A stretch of 64,000 nucleotides of DNA from the NCBI GenBank assembly GCA_030247885.1, contig JAPDRO010000004.1:372001-436000 (forward strand), given 5' to 3'. The position numbers and the translations under genes are program-made. Under the pieces are notes generated by a model. It was given only the letters and a program-made list of their open reading frames with translations, was not told the DNA's origin and searched no databases. Origin of the DNA: Taxawa tesnikishii (nom. ined.) (lineage: Eukaryota; Ascomycota; Dothideomycetes; Dothideales). This document shows, piece after piece, positions 24,698 to 34,835 of the stretch. The first letter of the stretch is position 1; every line of letters begins with the position of its first letter.

Positions 24698-27637
24698 TCA
24701 CATGACGATGCAATCTCGATCGGGTACCTCTCCCTTCTTCTTCTTCCCGTGGTGGTGATGATGTCCTCCAAAGTCCCTGGAGCGACTCTTGCTCTTCTCC
24801 CTCTTACCTTTGTCCTTATCTTTCTCTTTCCCTTCCTTGACCTTCAAGCCAGCCGCCTCACTCTCTGAAGCTTTGCCAACGCTCTCCGTGACGTTTTCCT
24901 CTGGCACACTAATCTGCATATCCACAGTATTCGTCGAGGGCTCGCTCTTGCTTCCCCGGCTCGTCAGCTTGCTCATACTCAGCCCGCCCATGTTCAGCCC
25001 CGCCATACTGAACCGATTGCTGCCTTCCGCCCCAACGCTATCAGGACGCGATTTGCTCTTCTTGATGGTGCCAAAACCGGGTATTCCAGCTTTGGAGCCC
25101 CTGCGCGAGACAGGAATGCCCAGAGAGCTGGTGCGTGATTCGTCCATGGGTGTTGTGGGGACTGAGCTTCGAATGCTGGAGTCGTCAAAGGTCAGGCTGC
25201 TGCGTCTGTTGCTAGACATGGAGGAGCGGCCTCGCGGTCCATCGAGGATGGTGCTAACGTCCAGACTGGTCCGAGTGCTCGAGGCGAAGTCGAAGGCGTC
25301 ACTCGCAGCTGCGATTCCACTGTTCGGAGCGCCGTTGGGGCTGGTGGGTGATGCCGGGTCCACAAGTACGGTGTCGGCAACATCGTCGTCCACCGCGATG
25401 CTTCCAGTACTCTCTGCTTTTTGCAGAGGCTCGAGAGATTGACGTCTCTCATCCAGGACATCCGACACCGAACGGCTGGTTGCTTCGTTGTAACTGGGTG
25501 GATCGACAGGCATGAGCGATTCGTCTATAGGCTGGACTTGGTAGAACAGGAGGTACGGGCTTTCTTTGTGGAGCGCTTGCATCACGTCAACGTACTTGAC
25601 GCGCTCACGTGCGAGATCGTCAAACAGCATCCATGGATCAGGCTCCTCTTCGCTCGATGTGTCTGTAACTGCACTCGGAGAAGTAGGCCTGCTGGGTGAA
25701 TCCCCTTAGAGTTGGGTGCCTTACCACGGACGAGAGCCACATAATGACCAGAAGTGACGGATCTGCCGCGATGGCAGACGACCGACTGGAGGACAAGCTT
25801 GAAGTTTCCAGCCAGTGGGCTATTTTCTTGGATGTTGTCATCCGTCACGAAATTTGGGACTGCTATCTCCAGAGGTATGTCAATGAACGTATCAAGGCGG
25901 CTTGCTGTTCCCGTGTTTGACATGGAATATCTCTTGAGGCATATGCCCAGTACCGGGCGTTTCCTGGAAAAGTGTGCTGCCACTTGAGCGTCACTTGTTG
26001 GGGCGTTGTTAGTATGCCAGGCTGGGAGGGAGTCAGCCAGATGCAACCCGTTAGTGACCCAAAACGAAGACTCACGAAGGAGCTTGAAGAACTGCCAGGC
26101 CGGCATGAGCACTTCCGTCCTTATAGATCCTTTTCTTTGACGACTGCTTTCCGCCCCTTCAGCTTCTCCATCGTCCACAGCTCGCTTTTCCGGATCTGAA
26201 GGCACTACTCTCCGTTGACTGAAGATACTGTCGGCTCGCTTGCGACCGGCGGTAGGCCTTAGCTTCTCAATAGCAGGATTCTTGGGCGGCTCTTCCTGGA
26301 TTGGAGATTCTGACCTCTCGACCACCTCAACCGTCTCGATGTGCATTGCTTGAGCCTTTTCGCTAATGGGGACTTTGTCTGCAGATTTTTCGGATTGCAA
26401 AGTGTTTCTTCGTTGATGTTCCAGATGCCGCTTCACCTCGATCCTGTTATTGAAGTAATTTTCTAGACAATCTTCAAGGGTGATCACGGTGCTTCCTTCG
26501 GGGGTTGCTCCAGAATGGCAACTTCGAGCAACCTCTCGTTAACGAATTTGTGGTCGTCTTTGGGGTCTTCCTTTCCGGTGTGGAAGAGATCCATCTTCAG
26601 CGTGAGTAGAGGAAGCTCCAATTGACCTGTTATGAACGTGAAAGCTTCCGATGTGTCCTGCTGTCGTACCTGCGCCGCGCTCTCCCAACCGCACTCGGCC
26701 AGTGCCTCTTGTAGATGCTGTGTCTTTTGAAGCGGGATGTTAGTGAAGGGTAACCAACAAGCGATCAGGTAACATACGATGTCCACTGTAATGAGTTTCC
26801 CAGACCGAAGCATGTTGACCCACAATCGCAGAAGCCTTGCCAGCTTTTTCCTAGGCGCATCTTCAAAGTTCTCGTAGAGCATGGCTTCGAAGCTGTCCAA
26901 GCGTGCAAACATTGCGAAGAGCAGAGCGTCGAGATAGCAGGTGACGGCCTCGCGGTTCTCCGCTCCAAGCAGCTTTGTGTCCGGATTGTAAGGTTTTATT
27001 TCTCCATCATACGCCTCTTCTAGGAGTAGCAAAAGCGCAGAGCCTCCTCGTCGTTGTTGTTTGAAGCCTTGGAGCGAAGTGCGTACTCAATGTTTCGTTC
27101 GGAGATGTTTGTGATGCCGTAGTGGCTTTTCAGCCGGCCTAGAATCGCTTTGACCTGGAGAGATACTCAGGCACAGCAAAGGTATACCGATGGCTTGTTA
27201 CGTACCCTCTTCTCTTCATCTTTGTCTACTTTCTTCTTCTGGTCTTCAGATACGAATAAGCCACCAAAGCTGTCAGGAATGGGTGTGGGCTGTAGAGTCA
27301 AACCGTCAGATGTGTCAGTCGTTGATGCTCTTGCTGTATGATTCGTAAAAGAGATCGAAGGGCGACGCTTCCTGGGTCTCTTGATTGAGCCAGCTCCGTC
27401 AAGCGAGAAGGATGGCTCGTGGAGACACGACAGCGCCTGGCTGTGTCGTCTCTTGCGCTCATCCTCGCTATGATCGCAGCTGCCGTGCGCGCTCAAGTCG
27501 CGAGAGGAGGCCCGCCAAGCAAACAAAGACTGCATCGGAGAAAGAAGAGAGTTGGAAGGAGGAGGAGAAGAGGGGTCAATTACTTTTGAGGGTCTCTTCT
27601 CCCGCTTGCTCAGGAATCGAGAGAGATTGCCGGTCAT
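24698..27637 (-). CDS. Ubiquitin-specific protease with C-terminal CAAX box
   Basis: Four exons (minus strand): 27206-27637, 26778-27154, 26076-26717 and 24698-26021; about 925 residues. The USP Cys box is N-R-E-A-V-T-C-Y-L-D-A-L-L with catalytic Cys near residue 217. The His box is S-V-T-S-G-H-Y-V-A-L-V-R-G, His near 577, preceded by P-V-L-G-I-C-L-K-R-Y-S-M. It should remove ubiquitin from proteins. The last 300 residues are Ser-rich and end in a His run, a K-K-K-K patch and C-I-V-M. C-I-V-M fits a CAAX prenylation box, so membrane anchoring is inferred. The frame breaks at 27031-27034 (AAAA), 26500-26504 (GGGGG) and 25702-25705 (CCCC). One added base at each restores it, and all intron phases then agree. 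Confidence 0.88.
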
Positions 27638-28262
27638 GGTGCTACTGCGACTGATCGTAGGAGCGCGAGGTAGGGCGGGCCTCCATCAATGTGTGCCGGT
27701 CAGATGGTGGGGGCAGGCAGTGCGGGCGATTGTGAAAGCTGTGTACGGACGAGGTGACGGCGGGGTAGAAGCGCGCAGGAGCGAAGGCACGAACGAGCGA
27801 TTATCGGGAAGCTACGTGGAGTTGGGAGGACGTGTGGAAGACAGCGACGGACACGGAGGAAGAGTCAAGAAGAAGGACATGGTGTGTTTGTCCGCTACTT
27901 GTGGGCTAGGCAAAGCAACGACAATGTCCGGGTTGGCGCCTTGGGCATTGCGCCTTGGGCCTTGGGCTTTGCGTAGGTGGAGGATTACAGCCACCTCCCA
28001 CCTCTTTAGGCGAACGACAACTGAACAGCGGAGCAACAACGAAGCCTATTCGTTCACCCTTTTATGCAGGGTTCCAGCCCTTTAAGGTTGATCGCTCGAG
28101 CCAGTGCATTAGCCGCCCAAGCGAGACGACCCGCCAAGAACTGCACGTGTGCGTGTGCGTGTGGAGATCGCAGATTGTGAGACACCGACACCTGAAACTT
28201 GATCCCAGCATCCAAAAACCTAAAGGGGACATCATCCCACTCCGCTACCACCAGCAACCACG
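27638..28262. promoter_or_regulatory. Divergent promoter region, ubiquitin protease and uL5m genes
   Basis: 625 bases between two divergent starts. Contains a small imperfect repeat of 'gccttgggc' at 27941-27972. No gene was recognised. Confidence 0.5.
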
Positions 28263-29475
28263 ATGGCGCTGGCGTGTGTGACCAGGCCCTTCCTGCGCCA
28301 GATACCGACGAAGCAGCCGGCCCAGCTGGGTCTGATACAGCAGCAATGCCGGCGAAACGCATCAACAGAAGCCACCCGCGATCTCGAATCGGACTCGTCG
28401 TTCGCTACACCAGCGCCAGCAGAGGATGTTGCATCTAAATACGATCCGGTCGGGAGGTCAAGGGGCAGGAAGAAGCAGCTGCCATCGAGCAGGTACGCAC
28501 CCATCGACAACATATACATCACTGCAGGATTTCATTGTCGAGAAAGAAAAACCCGCACGCGACATGCTGCTTTGGTCTTGACCATTGATCTCTTATAGAT
28601 ACCAATTCCGCCCGCCCAAATACTACCGCGGACCCCTCCACCCTCACCAACCGCCCCTCCCTCCGATCCCTCCTCTCGCCTCTTCCGCCCAGGCCCCTTC
28701 TCCCTCCCTCGTCTCGAACAAACCTACCACAGCACCTTCGCTCCCGACCTCATGACACTCGCCTACACACACCACCCACCAGGCTACACACGGCCGACGA
28801 AATCCGCGCGTCTACGCAGCTGGGAAGGCGCATCACCTTACTTCAAGAACCGTCCCCTGCGCGGGCCGCGTGGTGCCGACGTCTTGCGCCTCCTCCGCAA
28901 ACCCATCACCTTCAGAAATGTGCCGGAGTTGACGAAAGTGACGGTGCACACCATGGTCGGCGAAGCGAAGGAGGATAGTGCACACCTGCATGTTGCCGGT
29001 ATGGTGCTCCAGGCGATTACGAATGTGCGCGCGACGGCGCATAGGGTGCGGAAGTCCGTTGCCGGATTCGGAATCAGGGCGGGCCAGCATCTGTCCGTCA
29101 CGAGCGAGCTGCATGGGGAGGATATGTACCACTTCTTGGGCAAGTGTGTGGATGTGGTGCTGCCGAGGATCAAGGATTGGAGAGGTGTCAAGGGAAGTTC
29201 GGGAGACAGCAGTGGTAACCTGGCGTTTGGATTGACCAAGGAGGATATTTCGCTCTTTCCAGAGATTGAGGTCAACTATGATGCGTGAGTATTGGATCCT
29301 GCCCGAAGCATGAAAGATGGATGCGAGCGGTTTGCTGACACGATATGATAGATACCCACCTAAGATGATTCCGGGGTGCCATGTCATCGTTCACACTTCT
29401 GCAACGAACGATAGGGATGCTCGGTTGCTGCTCAGTTCTATTGGGTTGCCATTCTACGGCAAGCAGATCAATTAG
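28263..29475 (+). CDS. MRPL7: Mitochondrial large-subunit ribosomal protein uL5m (MRPL7)
   Basis: Exons 28263-28492, 28599-29284 and 29352-29475; about 346 residues. The N-terminus (M-A-L-A-C-V-T-R-P-F-L-R, rich in Arg/Gln, few acids) fits a mitochondrial targeting peptide. It is followed by Y-Q-F-R-P-P-K-Y-Y-R-G-P-L-H-P, typical of fungal uL5m. The L5 core shows P-L-R-G-P-R-G-A-D-V-L-R-L-L-R-K-P-I-T-F, L-Q-A-I-T-N-V-R-A and the final M-I-P-G-C-H-V-I-V-H-T. It belongs to the central protuberance of the mitoribosome. The frame breaks at CCCC 28654-28657; one added base joins the two halves, and both intron phases then agree. Confidence 0.92.
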
Positions 29476-30196
29476 ACAGCGTTGCTGCGCTTGTTTGTAT
29501 GAATACTGTACAATACAGAAAAGGATCTATACATGGCATCTCGGCATCGTGTTTTCTGTTTTGCAGAGTGTAAGGCTAGGACAGGGTATTCAAGTTTTCA
29601 ACGGCGACTTCACGAGAACTGGTCTGAAAATGCAGTCAGTCACGTGAATCTGACACGCTGTATGCGTCCTCATGCCACTCTGTCTAGAGGCCTACACGAG
29701 TGGGATTGCTCTCTCTACTGCACGCTCACCTTCCGTTCCGCGTTCAGGCGTCAGGAGTCCGGTCGACGACAGGGATGGGTGTCTCAAGGCTCCGGGTATC
29801 GCCGTGTAACACACGCTATCAGCGCCTCGTCCTTTCATAACCCGACTTCTCCCTCCAGTAGCTACTAAGAGTGGTGAAGTCACCGAGATCAATAGCCTCT
29901 CAACAGCACTTCTCAAATTACGAGGGATCTTTGCGATACATGCATGCAGACCATATCTCGCGGCAAAGGTCCGATCAGTGCCCAATATGAGAAGCATCGT
30001 GTTACGTTAGAGTGTCTTAAAGATGCTGTGGGTTCCGGACGTACGTTTTGTCATGCTCTGCTTCATTACTTTTATGACCAGAGCAAGGCAGACAGCATCT
30101 ATGAACGGGTCTTTTTACTCCGTGTCTACACCACCGAGATAAGATATACTCCGAAGGGATGCCATATCTATAAAAAAGAAAAATCAATTCGTCGAG
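29476..30196. other. Intergenic, left edge of accessory island
   Basis: About 720 bases with no recognised gene. Contains the 3' flank of the uL5m gene. Short open frames (for example 29692-29997 on minus) show no family resemblance. Confidence 0.45.
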
Positions 30197-30833
30197 ATGT
30201 ACTCACGCAGAGAGCTATCATTCACGACTTACCAGACGAAGTCGAGATTTGACACAGTACACAGGGCTGCAAGTTCGCATTTCGAGTCCACGAGCGTGGA
30301 CTGTGAACAAACATGGGCCACAGTCCGTAGCTGGATGGACAACTGCACACTGAGCCATGGTCGTTCCGGGCATATTGGCCTGAACGGTGACGATGTCTCA
30401 ATCAAGCCGTGTTACCCCACCAGGTTAGTGGACATCAGTCGACCAGGCTTCTTCCGCGTCATACATGTTATCTTGGAGGCACCCAATGGCCCATACATGA
30501 TGTTGGACCATTGCTGGGGGCCGCTGGAATTCTCTGAAGCGTCTCTGAAGTTGGCCGCAGACACACACTAAGCCTTAAACCCAAAGTCGCTTAACGGATG
30601 ACCTTTCCAAGGCATTCCGAGAAGCATGTGCAGCTGCAGAATCAACTGGAGTGGATCACATATGGATTGATACTTGGAAGTGATGTTCGAGCGACCTCTA
30701 GAAAGACGAGATTGGAGACGCACTTCTCTGTTCATGCGCCTGGGTTGTGCAAGAGTGTAGTCTTGGTCCTAGGGTCTTGCATTATGGCCGGCACCAACAG
30801 CTCTGGGAGTGTGGCACAACGACATACGTGTGA
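30197..30833 (+). pseudogene. HET-domain (heterokaryon incompatibility) gene relic
   Basis: Three HET-domain blocks appear in order, in different frames. The first ends Y-P-T-R-L-V-D-I-S then M-L-D-H-C-W-G, stopped by TAA at 30569-30571. The second, about 30588-30684, reads L-S-K-A-F-R-E-A-C-A-A-A then V-D-H-I-W-I-D-T-W and stops. The third, 30723-30833, reads W-V-V-Q-E-C-S-L-G-P-R-V-L-H-Y-G-R-H-Q and L-W-E-C and stops. Between the second and third blocks the spacing is far shorter than in live HET domains, so an internal deletion is likely. HET proteins mediate non-self recognition during hyphal fusion. With three stops, frame changes and a deletion, this copy is a genuine relic, unlike the single-base problems elsewhere. 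Confidence 0.8.
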
Positions 30834-31164
30834 ATTCGTCCCAAAAGAACACCCAACCGCAGGATTTTCATTCATTGTTCCGCTCTCAACCGAATATGGC
30901 GAGGAGTGTACCAGATCTGCTCTACCTCTCTTCCACCATCCGAGCTCCGGGGCCACTCAGGGCCTGATTTTGAGTAAAGAAACCGGGGTGGGCCAACAAC
31001 CTCCTTCGCAAGACTCGGTGGCGTTTCATGTTCTGTCTTGCGAATCTGGACGGAGCCCTGTCTTCAACGTTGCTGAATTCAAAGCGGACTTTTTGCAAAA
31101 ACTTCTTGCGAAGAAGTAAAAAAGAAGAAGAAAAAGCAACTCTCGTCCGACAATGCAGCCAAAA
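30834..31164. other. Intergenic, downstream of HET relic
   Basis: About 330 bases. An open frame continues on the plus strand to 31119 without family resemblance and may be further decayed HET-gene sequence. A purine run sits at 31118-31139. The right end is the 3' flank of the esterase gene. Confidence 0.4.
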
Positions 31165-32063
31165 CTACAGACAATGGCCCTCAATCGTCTTGGTCGCATT
31201 CACAACATAGCTCTTCAGCTTGCTCTCACCACATACCAAACCCCTGACGAACGCCTGCGCAACGAGCGCCGCACCCTTGGGTGCCGTGTGCGTGTGGTCC
31301 ATTGGGAACCAGGCATCAACCTGAGCCGCAGTGCGAGTCTGATAGAAGCTGTTGGTGTAGCTGAAGTGGTCGATGTAGGCGACCTTCGAGGTGTTGGCAG
31401 CCAGTTGGGCGTATTCAACGAAGCGGGGCGCGCTGTAGACGAAGGAGCCGCTCTCCCAGGGGTTGTTGGGCGTTTGGGAAGAGATGATGACGGTGGCGCC
31501 CTTGGCGGTGAAGTTCCTCGCGGCCGATTCGAGGTACCAGGGGAATGTGTGGACGGTTTCGGCCACGCCGCTGGGAAGGAGTTGTTAAGGGCATGGTTTG
31601 GATTGGGGGAAGGTGACTTGGAAGGCTTACTCGTACACGGTCGAGCACGTCTCGGATCCGGTTCCTGCGCAGTCCGAGCGGCCGTTGTCGGTTGGCGAAA
31701 CGCTGCCTCCGTCGTTGTGGCCGAACTCGATGATCACGAAGTCGCCCTTCTTAAGGAGGGCCTCGATGGCTGCGAACCGGCCTTCGCGGGTGAAGCTGCG
31801 GGCGGACCGGCCGGCGAAGGCTTTGTTGACGACTGGGATGGAGAGGGAGTAGTGCAAGTATTGACCCCAGCCTGGGTGAATCGGTTAGTTGGGGGTTTCT
31901 GCAAGATGGGATCAATGGCAAGATGTATACCCTCCGTGCCGTTCTTGCCACCTTCGGGTGCCATAGTAGAGTCTCCCGCCATGTACAGGGTGGGCATAGC
32001 AACAGCAGCAGCCGAAGCGCAAGCCGCCAGGGCCGCGGTGGAGAGAAGAGAAGAAAAGAGCAT
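31165..32063 (-). CDS. Secreted rhamnogalacturonan acetylesterase (CE12, SGNH/GDSL hydrolase)
   Basis: Exons on minus: 31931-32063, 31631-31871 and 31165-31570; 259 residues with all phases agreeing and no frameshift. A signal peptide ([20 protein letters not shown]) leads into block [11 protein letters not shown], with the nucleophilic Ser. Other SGNH blocks are [20 protein letters not shown], and the Asp/His pair in F-P-M-D-H-T-H-T. The enzyme removes acetyl groups from rhamnogalacturonan I of plant cell walls, opening pectin to lyases. It sits intact among gene relics in the accessory stretch. Confidence 0.92.
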
Positions 32064-32959
32064 TTTTCCCGAAATGCTTGGAGAAGAGATCTGAAAAAGA
32101 GACACTGGAGAAGCAAGGCTGCAACGGAGAAGCTGGATGGAACCAATGGAATGGCGATTCAGGGTGTATGTGTTATATATGTCTAACTGTATGTTGCAAG
32201 GTTCGGGCCCGTCCACGGAAAAATCTGTCCTCGCTTATCGAGTGGAACGATGAAACTTGAATGCAGCCCCGTATGGACATGGCTCTAGCGATGCGGAGGA
32301 GAGTGGATCACTCGATGATTTTCCGTGCTGTCATCTCAAAGCTGGAAGCACGACATGGGCAACCGTGAGGATGGTAGAAGTTCAGATTTGTGGAATATCG
32401 GGTTCTGATATCCCGAACGCAGGCACGGCGTTATACACTATAAGAACCATGTTGCTGCCGACTGTGCTGCAAGGGGCAACGACTAGCTGGGAACTGCACC
32501 GCTGTGGTGGAACAAGGTCGACGGTTGTAGGGAGAGACTGGGGAAGATCTTGAAACGATCGGCGGTTTGGTCGGGCTTTCGCGAGAGATTCTAGCCGTGG
32601 CTGTTCGCTTCTCTCTGCCTCCTACAATAACTTCCAGGGAGACGACAAACGCCATTATAGCATTCAGGTTGTTCTACATGGAACGGTCAAGACGTCAAAC
32701 CTCAGGACGGAATCAACCACGTCCGTCGGTCCTCGGCTGAAGGCTTCCAACATCGCTTGATGTCGTGGCACCTTCTTCCTCGCATGAAAAATGTCTCAAT
32801 CAGAGAGCAGTAGATGTGTATTTGGGGTGGTCTATTGAGCTGCTCTGTTCCTGCTATCTTTTCCATTCCTCTGTCTGTCTCGCTTCAACGAGCCGCTTCT
32901 ATTCCCTGGATGTTTCTCAGCCAATGGTAGACACACTGCACAGCTGACCATGCTTACCA
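32064..32959. promoter_or_regulatory. Intergenic; promoter side of esterase gene
   Basis: About 900 bases. It includes the esterase promoter and the 3' flank of the PAH-domain gene. No conserved coding frame or repeat was recognised. Confidence 0.45.
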
Positions 32960-33280
32960 TCAATTCCTCGCCATGTCCGAAGATTTAGTCTTCCATCCGG
33001 AACTGCCCCAGAACTTGTATCGGGGAGGCAGGAAATCGTTGAGTCCGTCGAACAGGTCTGGATGGTTTGCGAACAGAGTAGAAACGCGGTTAAGGACTCC
33101 GATGGTGTCGATGAGACCCATCCTGAACTCCGACAAGATGTTCAGAAATTCGTTGTAGATCCAAGGCTTTGCTGCGGTCTGGATTCTGATCTGGTCGACA
33201 TACTCCAGAGCGTCGTCGAAAGTCGGATCGGGTGGAGGGAGTGGCGAGCCAGAATGCGCGTGGATGGTGCGGAAAGCCAT
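32960..33280 (-). CDS. Short stand-alone PAH (paired amphipathic helix) domain protein
   Basis: A 106-residue protein from the Met at 33280 (M-A-F-R-T-I-H-A-H-S). Almost all of it is one Sin3-type PAH domain: F-D-D-A-L-E-Y-V-D-Q-I-R, then Y-N-E-F-L-N-I-L-S-E-F, then V-L-N-R-V-S-T-L-F-A-N-H-P-D-L, then F-L-P-P-R-Y. In the Sin3 corepressor these four-helix domains bind repressors, but Sin3 has several copies plus a histone-deacetylase-binding region, all absent here. The frame is open upstream to an ATG at 33376, which would add 32 polar residues. It could be a competitor of Sin3, an expanded family member or a Sin3-derived fragment. The frame is intact and the helical spacing is normal, so I keep it as a gene. 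Confidence 0.7.
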   Translation of the reverse strand: MAFRTIHAHSGSPLPPPDPTFDDALEYVDQIRIQTAAKPWIYNEFLNILSEFRMGLIDTIGVLNRVSTLFANHPDLFDGLNDFLPPRYKFWGSSGWKTKSSDMARN

Positions 33281-33719
33281 GTCTGTTGTTGATCTTGAAT
33301 GGTCACAGGCTGAATTCTTGGCCGTTGTGGATGGCAGACCGCGGAATCCTTGATGTAGCCTGTTGTTGAGAGACAATGAACTAGACTGGATAATTGTCTG
33401 TTCGAATGCAAGAGTATGATGAGGATCTGTGTGAGGGAGAGAAGACGCACGAAGTTGTGACTGTCCTCTTGACCCGAGTGTGCTGCCGCCAGCATCTTAT
33501 ACATGCATGCAGCAAGGTTATCCTTTTGACTTTCTTATGTATACTCGTTATACTTTTCGATAATCCTTGGTACCGCGAGCAAAAAGGTTTGAAAAGAAAG
33601 TTTAAAGCAACATTATCCTAAAGACACACGCGACAAGGACAAGTCGTACTCCCGTTCACGGCTCTGTGCCCTTCTGAGATGGCAGACATAGTTACAAGAA
33701 AGTTGGTTAGCTGGTTACT
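33281..33719. other. Intergenic; upstream of PAH gene
   Basis: About 440 bases, AT-richer around 33520-33610. No gene was recognised. It should hold the PAH gene promoter and possibly the lost 5' part of the dehalogenase relic. Confidence 0.4.
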
Positions 33720-34456
33720 ATGCATGGTCCATTGCAGCCGCTGCTGTTCGGCTTTACGGGTCAATCTATTCGAGAGTACGCACCTTCTCGCTTCCGAACA
33801 AACCTCGATCAAGACCTACCGATGACAGAGAATGCTGACAGGAATCGCCGAATGCTGAGTTTCTCGCGACATCTTTCCACATTGTGGCGTTCCATGCCGG
33901 CCTGGCCGGAAGTATCCCATGCTGTTCAAGCGACGCAGGCAGCAGGATACAAGACATTTGTTTTCGCCAACGGGACAAGCCGCCTCTAGCTTGGTTTGTG
34001 TCGGTCGCCGGGCCTGGGCTCTGATATGCTTTTCTCGAGTGCGCTGTTGGGTGTCTACAAGCCGGCGCAGGAGAGCTATCAAAAGTGCTTGGACTTGTCA
34101 AACTCGAGCCTGCCGAGACGGTCCAGGTAGCAGCGAATGCTTACGGCCTCTGTGGGGCAAAAACCGCGGGCACGAGAATGGACTGTATCAACAGATGGAT
34201 GGACGTAATCAACGAGGGTGAAGAAGTCGTTAGAAAGGAAAACGAGTACTTCTCGGCGGATATGACGAGGCTTCCTGAAGTCATTGCAGAAATGCAACTG
34301 CATCCACGGGGTTTGTTGCACACCGTCGTGAGTCGCTCGGGGTCGGCATCCCGTTCTCCGTGGTCAAGCAGTGCTCATGTTGAGTATATACGGTATGGAA
34401 TGAGTACGACAGCAAACACAAGATCATGGGTATGTCAATGCGCACAGCTTCTGTGA
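33720..34456 (+). pseudogene. Haloacid dehalogenase (type II)-like hydrolase relic
   Basis: The C-terminal two thirds of a HAD-superfamily L-2-haloacid dehalogenase-like protein: M-P-A-W-P-E-V, then G-Y-K-T-F-V-F-A-N-G-T (motif II region), D-M-L-F-S-S-A-L-L-G-V-Y-K-P-A (motif III Lys), then V-Q-V-A-A-N-A-Y-G-L. The N-terminal D-x-D nucleophile block was not found. An in-frame TAG lies at 33987-33989, where the family usually has Gln. A frame change at the AAAA run 34081-34084 is of the single-base type seen across the window. The stop and the missing catalytic Asp suggest a true relic, though an unrecognised upstream exon cannot be excluded. Confidence 0.7.
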
Positions 34457-34835
34457 CGGAGGCCGAGCCTTTCGGGGAGTGAGGAGAGATGAAACGAAGT
34501 AGCGGATTGAGTAATGGCCAGCTTCAGAAAGGCTGGTGATCGACGACCCTTGAGTCAAAGTTGGCAAAAGCTTGCGATTTGCTTGGTTCGCTTGGTGAAC
34601 TGGGGTCTGTTCCTGTTCCTGTTCCTGCATCCGTCAAAAGTCGGGTCCAGCAGCAACGTCATTTTATGAAACGTTAAAACCACAAGCGTTCCCTGTTTCT
34701 CTCCTCAAGAGGGAGAGTCCGCAGTACCTCCGTAGCACGTACATATAGCGTAGCCAAAGGTAAGCAAATATGTCTTCATCTTCTACGCCGCTACTCTGCC
34801 TTTCCCTGGGTTAGCAGTCGCAACCCCCTGCCAAA
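34457..34835. promoter_or_regulatory. Promoter region of histidine phosphatase gene
   Basis: About 380 bases. A short tandem of 'gttcct' (about three copies) lies at 34608-34626. No gene was recognised. Confidence 0.45.

Noticed and set aside
26484-27032. Separate small gene upstream of the ubiquitin protease
   Set aside because: It contains the catalytic Cys box of the same protease and joins both neighbours once single bases are restored.
29944-30571. A complete HET gene starting upstream of 30197
   Set aside because: Upstream frames do not join the HET blocks and the domain itself is interrupted; called a relic.
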